DNA of 40,785 bases. Origin: JAXMBX01 sp046349635 (GTDB lineage: Bacteria; Planctomycetota; Planctomycetia; Planctomycetales; Planctomycetaceae). Each line of letters opens with the position of its first letter. The stretch's first letter is position 1. This document shows, in pieces, positions 37,590 through 40,785 of this stretch. The position numbers were made by a program, and so were the translations under genes. The stretch spans positions 1-40,785 of the forward strand of contig JAXMBX010000045.1 in assembly GCA_046349635.1 (NCBI GenBank), given 5' to 3'. The notes under the pieces were generated by a model, which searched no databases, was not told the DNA's origin, and was given only the letters and a program-made list of their open reading frames with translations.

Positions 37590-37632
37590 GGTGGCATGCC
37601 CACTTCGCCGCTTAGCGGCAGGGTGGGCATGT
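37590..37632. repeat. REP-like nested hairpin downstream of the LEPR-XLL gene
   Basis: GGGTGG runs into perfect 9-bp arms CATGCCCAC (37595-37603) and GTGGGCATG (37623-37631) with an inner GCCGC/GCGGC stem (37607-37619). No T-run follows. It is 17 bases past the stop and may serve as an mRNA end. Confidence 0.7.
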
Positions 37633-37726
37633 GTGCGTTTGACTTCAAATTGTCTTGGGAATCGCCGCTGATTCTCCGCCAGCCGTGCCCCGATTGTCAA
37701 GAGGTGAGCATGTGTTGATGCGATTC

Positions 37727-38055
37727 TTAACTTATTTCGGATTCGCCAGCAGCACGAAAAATAAGTTGTTCGCCACGTGCGGAATCAATGCCCCCCACAG
37801 CGACCTGGAAAACTCCACCAGCACCGCGAACGCGATCCCATACATAAAAATGGCGCCCGTCTGAATGGCCACCTCCAACGGTGGCTTCGTGGCTCCCCAC
37901 CACGGCAGATGCACCACCGCAAACCACGCCGCACTTATCACCGCGCTCACTATCCGCGATCGACTCCGCCTCAGCACGCGATACACCACCCCTCGGTACA
38001 GGATCTCTTCCGCCAGCGGAGACCCGATCAGGACATTTCCACCTCCTTTTCCCAC
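37727..38055 (-). pseudogene. CPBP-family intramembrane protease, C-terminal half only
   Basis: Only 107 residues from a GTG at 38055. The CPBP (CAAX protease/bacteriocin-processing) motifs are all here: LAEEILYRG with the Glu pair and Arg, FAVVHLPWW with the catalytic His, and LIPHVANNLFFV. The family normally has several further membrane helices before the EE motif. Those are absent, because the upstream DNA is the 5' end of purH on the opposite strand. A strong AAAGGAGGT sits just inside this frame but leads only to an ATG followed by an immediate stop. The gene looks truncated at its 5' end by a rearrangement next to purH. Residual activity is unlikely but not excluded. Confidence 0.7.
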
Positions 38056-38134
38056 GCATTACGATCTGCTTGCGGGTGGTCACTGGCAACTCCCGTCTCT
38101 CAACGCCCTCCAACCCAGATCGGTACCGCCTCCC

Positions 38135-39706
38135 GTGAAAACTCTCCGCGCGCTCATCAGCGTCAGTGACAAAACCGGACTCGACTCCTTCGCCAAGGCC
38201 CTCGTCGAACTCGGCTTCGAACTCATCTCCACCGGCGGCACACGCAAATACCTCAGCGATCACGGCATCCCCGTCATCGATATCTCCGCATACACCGGCT
38301 TCCCCGAAATCATGGATGGCCGCGTCAAGACCCTCCACCCCAAGGTCCACGGCGCCATCCTCGGCCGCCCCGATCTCCCCGAAGATCAGCACGCCATCGC
38401 CGCGCACGGCATCGTCCCCTTCCAACTTGTCGTCTGTAACCTCTATCCCTTCGAAGCCACCGTCGCGAAGCCCGATGTCACCATCGCCGACGCCATCGAG
38501 AACATCGACATCGGCGGCCCCAGCATGATCCGCTCCTCCGCCAAGAACCACGCCTATGTCGGCGTCGTCACCAGTCACACCCAGTTCGACAAAGTCCTCT
38601 CCGCCTGGCGCGAAGGGAAGTGGACCCCCGAACTCCGCCGCGAACTCGCCCTCGCCGCCTTCGAGATGACCGCCCGCTACGACCGCGCCATCTCCGATTA
38701 CCTCGCCAAAATCACCCAGCCTGCGGACGAAACCTCCTCCTTCCCGCAGACTCTCAACCTCGGCTTCAAAAAACAGTCCGACCTCCGCTACGGCGAAAAC
38801 CCCCACCAGGCCGCCGCCTTTTATGTCGAACCGAATGCCGGTCCCGGTACGCTCGCCCAGGCGGAACAACTCCACGGCAAGGAACTCTCCTACAACAACC
38901 TCCTCGACCTCGACGCCGCCATGAACCTCGTCCGCGAGTTTCAACTCCCCGGCGCCGTCGTCATTAAGCACAACAACCCCTGCGGCGCCGCCGTCGCGGA
39001 ACAACTCAACGTCGCCTTCCAGAAGGCCTACGCCGGCGATCCCATCAGCGCCTTTGGCTCGATCCTCGCCTTCAACCGCCCCGTCGATGTCGCGACCGCC
39101 GAGGAACTCTGCGTCCCCGACCGCTTCGTTGAAGCCATCATCGCCCCCTCCTTCGACCAGGCTGCGTTTGAACTCCTCACCACCAAGCCCAAGTGGAAAG
39201 CGAACGTCCGCCTCCTCCGCTGCCCGACACTGACCGCCGAACGCCAAAAAGCCCGCGACTACCGCCGCGTCAGTGGTGGACTCTTGGTCCAGGATGCCGA
39301 TGACCTCCCCATGGCCCAGGCCGACTGGAAAGTCGTCACCACACGGCAACCCACTCCCGAAGAACTCGCCACCCTCGTCTTCGCCTGGGGCTGTGTGAAA
39401 CACGTGAAGTCCAACGCCATCGTCTTCGTCCGCGATCAGGCCCTCGTCGGCGTCGGGGCAGGGCAAATGAGCCGTCTCGATTCCGTCCACATGGCTGGCT
39501 TCAAGGCGGGGGACCGCAGCCGCGGCGCGGTGGTCGCCTCCGATGCCTTCTTCCCCTTCCGCGACGGCGTGGACGAATGTGCGAAAGCGGGCATCACCGC
39601 GGTCATTCAGCCCGGTGGCTCACGCAACGACAACGATGCCATCGCCGCCTGCAACGAACACAACATGGCCATGATCTTCACCTCCCGCCGCCACTTCAAA
39701 CACTAA
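38135..39706 (+). CDS. purH: Bifunctional AICAR transformylase / IMP cyclohydrolase
   Basis: 523 residues from GTG 38135, the family's normal length. An open stretch upstream to 37865 overlaps the CPBP remnant and has no similarity. The N-terminal MGS-like IMP cyclohydrolase domain shows LISVSDKTGLDSFAKALVEL, STGGTRKYL and GRVKTLHPKVHG. The transformylase domain shows DLRYGENPHQAAAF, the catalytic pair Lys278-His279 in VIKHNNPCGAAV, DSVHMAGFKAGDRS, FPFRDGVDECAKAG and the final GGSRNDNDAIAACNEHNMAM. It performs the last two steps of IMP synthesis in the cytoplasm. No clear ribosome site precedes the GTG. REP-like repeats begin 10 bases after the stop. Confidence 0.97.
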   Translation: MKTLRALISVSDKTGLDSFAKALVELGFELISTGGTRKYLSDHGIPVIDISAYTGFPEIMDGRVKTLHPKVHGAILGRPDLPEDQHAIAAHGIVPFQLVVCNLYPFEATVAKPDVTIADAIENIDIGGPSMIRSSAKNHAYVGVVTSHTQFDKVLSAWREGKWTPELRRELALAAFEMTARYDRAISDYLAKITQPADETSSFPQTLNLGFKKQSDLRYGENPHQAAAFYVEPNAGPGTLAQAEQLHGKELSYNNLLDLDAAMNLVREFQLPGAVVIKHNNPCGAAVAEQLNVAFQKAYAGDPISAFGSILAFNRPVDVATAEELCVPDRFVEAIIAPSFDQAAFELLTTKPKWKANVRLLRCPTLTAERQKARDYRRVSGGLLVQDADDLPMAQADWKVVTTRQPTPEELATLVFAWGCVKHVKSNAIVFVRDQALVGVGAGQMSRLDSVHMAGFKAGDRSRGAVVASDAFFPFRDGVDECAKAGITAVIQPGGSRNDNDAIAACNEHNMAMIFTSRRHFKH

Positions 39707-39715
39707 TCAACTACA

Positions 39716-39780
39716 CCCTCGCCCTCCCGTGGGAGAGGGTGGCCCGCAGGGCCGGGTGAGGGGGCGATACAAGCGTCTCT
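39716..39780. repeat. REP family 2, copy a
   Basis: CTCCC-GT-GGGAG and GGCCC-GCA-GGGCC hairpins with CCCTC/GAGGG flanks, ending in the shared tail CAAGCGTCTCT. It is 10 bases after purH and may act as its mRNA end. Confidence 0.75.
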
Positions 39781-39811
39781 CATCGATAACACCTCTTTGT
39801 TCTCATCTGTT

Positions 39812-39895
39812 CGCGCCCGAAGGGCGCGGGGTGGCCCATACGCCGGTACCCCGGCGTGTGGGTGGCGCCAGCCACAAGAGGTCAGTTCAAATCGA
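39812..39895. repeat. Tandem-hairpin repeat, copy B, with leading GC hairpin
   Basis: CGCGCCC-GAA-GGGCGCG (39812-39828). Hairpin 1 is CCCATACGCCGG-TACC-CCGGCGTGTGGG (39835-39862). Hairpin 2 is GTGGC-GCCA-GCCAC (39862-39875), then AAGAG and TTCAAATCG. Confidence 0.8.
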
Positions 39896-39948
39896 TACTG
39901 AGATTGGGGGCATCGTTTTCGTAGGGGGCGTCTCGACAATCAACTGCA

Positions 39949-39976
39949 GTCAGGACTCACGAGCGTGTGTCCTGAC
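39949..39976. repeat. Perfect 28-base palindromic hairpin
   Basis: Arms GTCAGGAC (39949-39956) and GTCCTGAC (39969-39976) enclose T-CACG-AG-CGTG-T, so 12 of 14 positions per side pair. It belongs to neither of the other repeat families. Confidence 0.8.
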
Positions 39977-39997
39977 AAAGGCGATAGTCTCCAAAGA

Positions 39998-40064
39998 CCT
40001 TCTCCCCTTGTGGGAGAAGGTGGCCGCGTAGCGGACGGATGAGGGGTATGGGCCAAGCGTCTCT
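39998..40064. repeat. REP family 2, copy b
   Basis: CCTTCTCCC and GGGAGAAGG arms, then GTGGCCGCGTAGCGGACGGA, GAGGGG and the tail CCAAGCGTCTCT. Confidence 0.8.
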
Positions 40065-40133
40065 GAGCATCGTTCTCCCTTTCTTCTCTTCTTCCCTTCG
40101 CTCCTGCTCACCTGTTCTACTGCTCCACTGCTC

Positions 40134-40194
40134 CCACCCGCAGGGCGCGGGTGGCCGCGCAGCGGACGGAAGAGGGGGCGGTCCAAGCGTCTCT
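40134..40194. repeat. REP family 2, copy c (different first stem)
   Basis: CCACCCG-CAGGGCG-CGGGTGG, then CCGCGCAGCGGACGGA, GAGGGGG and CCAAGCGTCTCT. The middle and tail match copy b closely; the first stem does not. Confidence 0.75.
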
Positions 40195-40228
40195 GATCAC
40201 TCCCTCTTGGCCCTTCATCTCCTGCTCT

Positions 40229-40310
40229 CGCCCGCAGGGCGGCGGGGTGGCCCATACGCCGGTCCTCCGGCGTGTGGGTGGCGCTAGCCACAAGAGGTTA
40301 TTCAAATCGG
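40229..40310. repeat. Tandem-hairpin repeat, copy C, with leading GC hairpin
   Basis: CGCCC-GCA-GGGCG (40229-40241). Hairpin 1 is CCCATACGCCGG-TCCT-CCGGCGTGTGGG (40251-40278), with arms identical to copy B. Hairpin 2 is GTGGC-GCTA-GCCAC (40278-40291), then AAGAG and TTCAAATCGG. Confidence 0.8.
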
Positions 40311-40333
40311 CTGTGATGAATCCCGATCAAAGC

Positions 40334-40365
40334 CCTTCTCCCCTTGTGGGAGAAGGTGGCCGCTC
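40334..40365. repeat. REP family 2, copy d (truncated)
   Basis: The CCTTCTCCC/GGGAGAAGG hairpin is identical to copy b and is followed by GTGGCCGC, then unrelated sequence. The middle and tail of the unit are missing. Confidence 0.7.
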
Positions 40366-40408
40366 ACCTCCCCTCAACTGCTCACCTGCTCCACTGCTCC
40401 ACTGCTCT

Positions 40409-40446
40409 CGCCCGCAGGGCGATGGGGATCGGGGCCAAACGTCTCT
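40409..40446. repeat. REP fragment with family 2 tail
   Basis: The CTCGCCCGCAGGGCG hairpin, as before copy C, is joined to GGGGCCAAACGTCTCT, a one-base variant of the family 2 tail. It looks like a recombinant unit. Confidence 0.6.
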
Positions 40447-40546
40447 GGGCCTTGATGCTTTTTTTAAGGTGAAAAAGTCCCTTCTGTCACACTGGGCAAA
40501 CCCATTCAAAAACTGAAAATCACTCAGTCGATGCTCGCCCCAAAAA

Positions 40547-40555
40547 TGCTATACT
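40547..40555 (+). promoter_or_regulatory. Extended -10 promoter element for dnaE
   Basis: TG-C-TATACT is an extended -10 with five of six consensus bases, 65 bases before the dnaE ATG. The -35 region is poor, as is allowed with a TGn extension. Confidence 0.45.
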
Positions 40556-40620
40556 GAAACCCTCAACCAAGTGCCCCGGCACGGACCGTTTCTGCCTGCA
40601 TGGATTGTGGGGATTTCGAT

Positions 40621-40785
40621 ATGACTGAGCCTTCCTCCGGCGCGGCCACGCAGCCGTTTGTTCATCTGCACTGCCACACCCACTACAGCCTCCTCGACGG
40701 TGCCAACCGCATCCCCGACCTGGTCAAAAAGACCAAGGAACTCGGGATGAATTCCCTCGCCATCACCGACCACGGCAATCTCTAC
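40621..40785 (+). CDS. dnaE: DNA polymerase III alpha subunit, PHP domain (N-terminal fragment)
   Basis: The frame from ATG 40621 runs off the window end after 55 codons. The residues FVHLHCHTHYSLLDGA, then LVKKTKELGMNSLAITDHGN, are the PHP-domain start of bacterial replicative polymerase alpha subunits (usual form HLHxHTxYSLLDGA and ALTDHGN). An in-frame ATG at 40600 would add seven residues. GTGGGG nine bases upstream supports 40621. The rest of the enzyme lies outside, so DnaE1 and other subtypes cannot be told apart. It is separated from purH by the repeat cluster. Confidence 0.93.
   Translation, partial: MTEPSSGAATQPFVHLHCHTHYSLLDGANRIPDLVKKTKELGMNSLAITDHGNLY

Larger units (their letters stand above)
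39707..40620. other. 914-base repeat-filled gap between purH and dnaE
   Basis: No gene is supported. The gap is a mosaic of at least eight REP-like hairpin units from three families, listed separately, plus a pyrimidine-rich duplicated stretch built of CTGCTCCACTGCTC (about 40103-40135 and 40379-40408). A promoter for dnaE lies near its end. Confidence 0.85.

Noticed and set aside
37727..39490. 587-codon open frame on the minus strand opposite purH
   Set aside because: Its Gly/Glu/Asp/Val-rich composition is the mirror of a high-GC coding frame, and purH on the other strand is certain.
40134..40510. Short frames in the purH-dnaE gap
   Set aside because: They are translations of hairpin repeats and contain the same peptide fragments in several frames.

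Overview
The window reads as chromosomal DNA of a planctomycete (Planctomycetota, most likely order Planctomycetales). No marker gene fixes the genus. The assignment rests on family content seen in the translations: a PSCyt1/PSCyt2/PSD1 (DUF1549/DUF1553) cytochrome-like protein followed by a Tat-signal DUF1501 protein, a second DUF1501 protein, a DUF1559 pseudopilin-like protein with an H-X9-DG tail, a LEPR-XLL-type surface protein, and two BBP2-type porins. The DNA is GC-rich.

Layout. 1-4504 (+): the end of a HAD phosphatase, then a tightly coupled DUF58 / TgpA-type transglutaminase pair. 4598-8700 (-): a flagellar export-gate operon in the order fliO-fliP-fliQ-fliR-flhB, with an EF-hand-like loop inside FliR. 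8968-10266 (-): larC, ending in a (His-Asp)17 tail encoded by a perfect hexanucleotide repeat. 10514-12661 (-): a small lipoprotein and a DUF1559 protein, each with a good intrinsic terminator. 13172-14536 (+): a DUF1501 protein. 14625-22367: two porin paralogues, a MetA-pathway-type outer-membrane protein, and two broken genes (a gluzincin peptidase and a small exported protein). 22462-26272 (-): a catabolic operon (aldolase-bicupin fusion, hydroxyacid dehydrogenase, frameshifted SMP-30 lactonase). It is divergent from a FadR/FCD-type regulator at 26399, and a palindrome lies between them. 27159-33375 (+): the PSCyt/DUF1501 pair and a frameshifted secreted protein, apparently running on from the regulator. 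33359-34660 (-): a lipoprotein interrupted by an in-frame TGA. 34999-37572 (+): the LEPR-XLL beta-propeller/FG-GAP protein. 37727-38055 (-): the C-terminal half of a CPBP protease. 38135-39706 (+): purH. 39707-40620: a dense cluster of REP-like hairpin repeats. 40621-end (+): the start of dnaE.

The genes between 22462 and 32090 fit one theme. A GntR/FadR regulator probably senses an organic acid and controls a divergent operon for a sugar-acid or hydroxyacid pathway: lactone hydrolysis, NAD-linked 2-hydroxyacid oxidoreduction, and retro-aldol cleavage with fused cupins. On its other side it is translationally close to the PSCyt/DUF1501 pair. The substrate cannot be read from the sequence.

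Two window-wide patterns stand out. First, five genes are interrupted by small indels or a stop, yet their reconstructed proteins are coherent, so either recent decay or base-level assembly error is possible. Second, families of tandem-hairpin repeats are scattered between genes and concentrated before dnaE. One copy is fused in frame into the leader of the PSCyt gene, and compensatory changes in the stems point to selection on structure.
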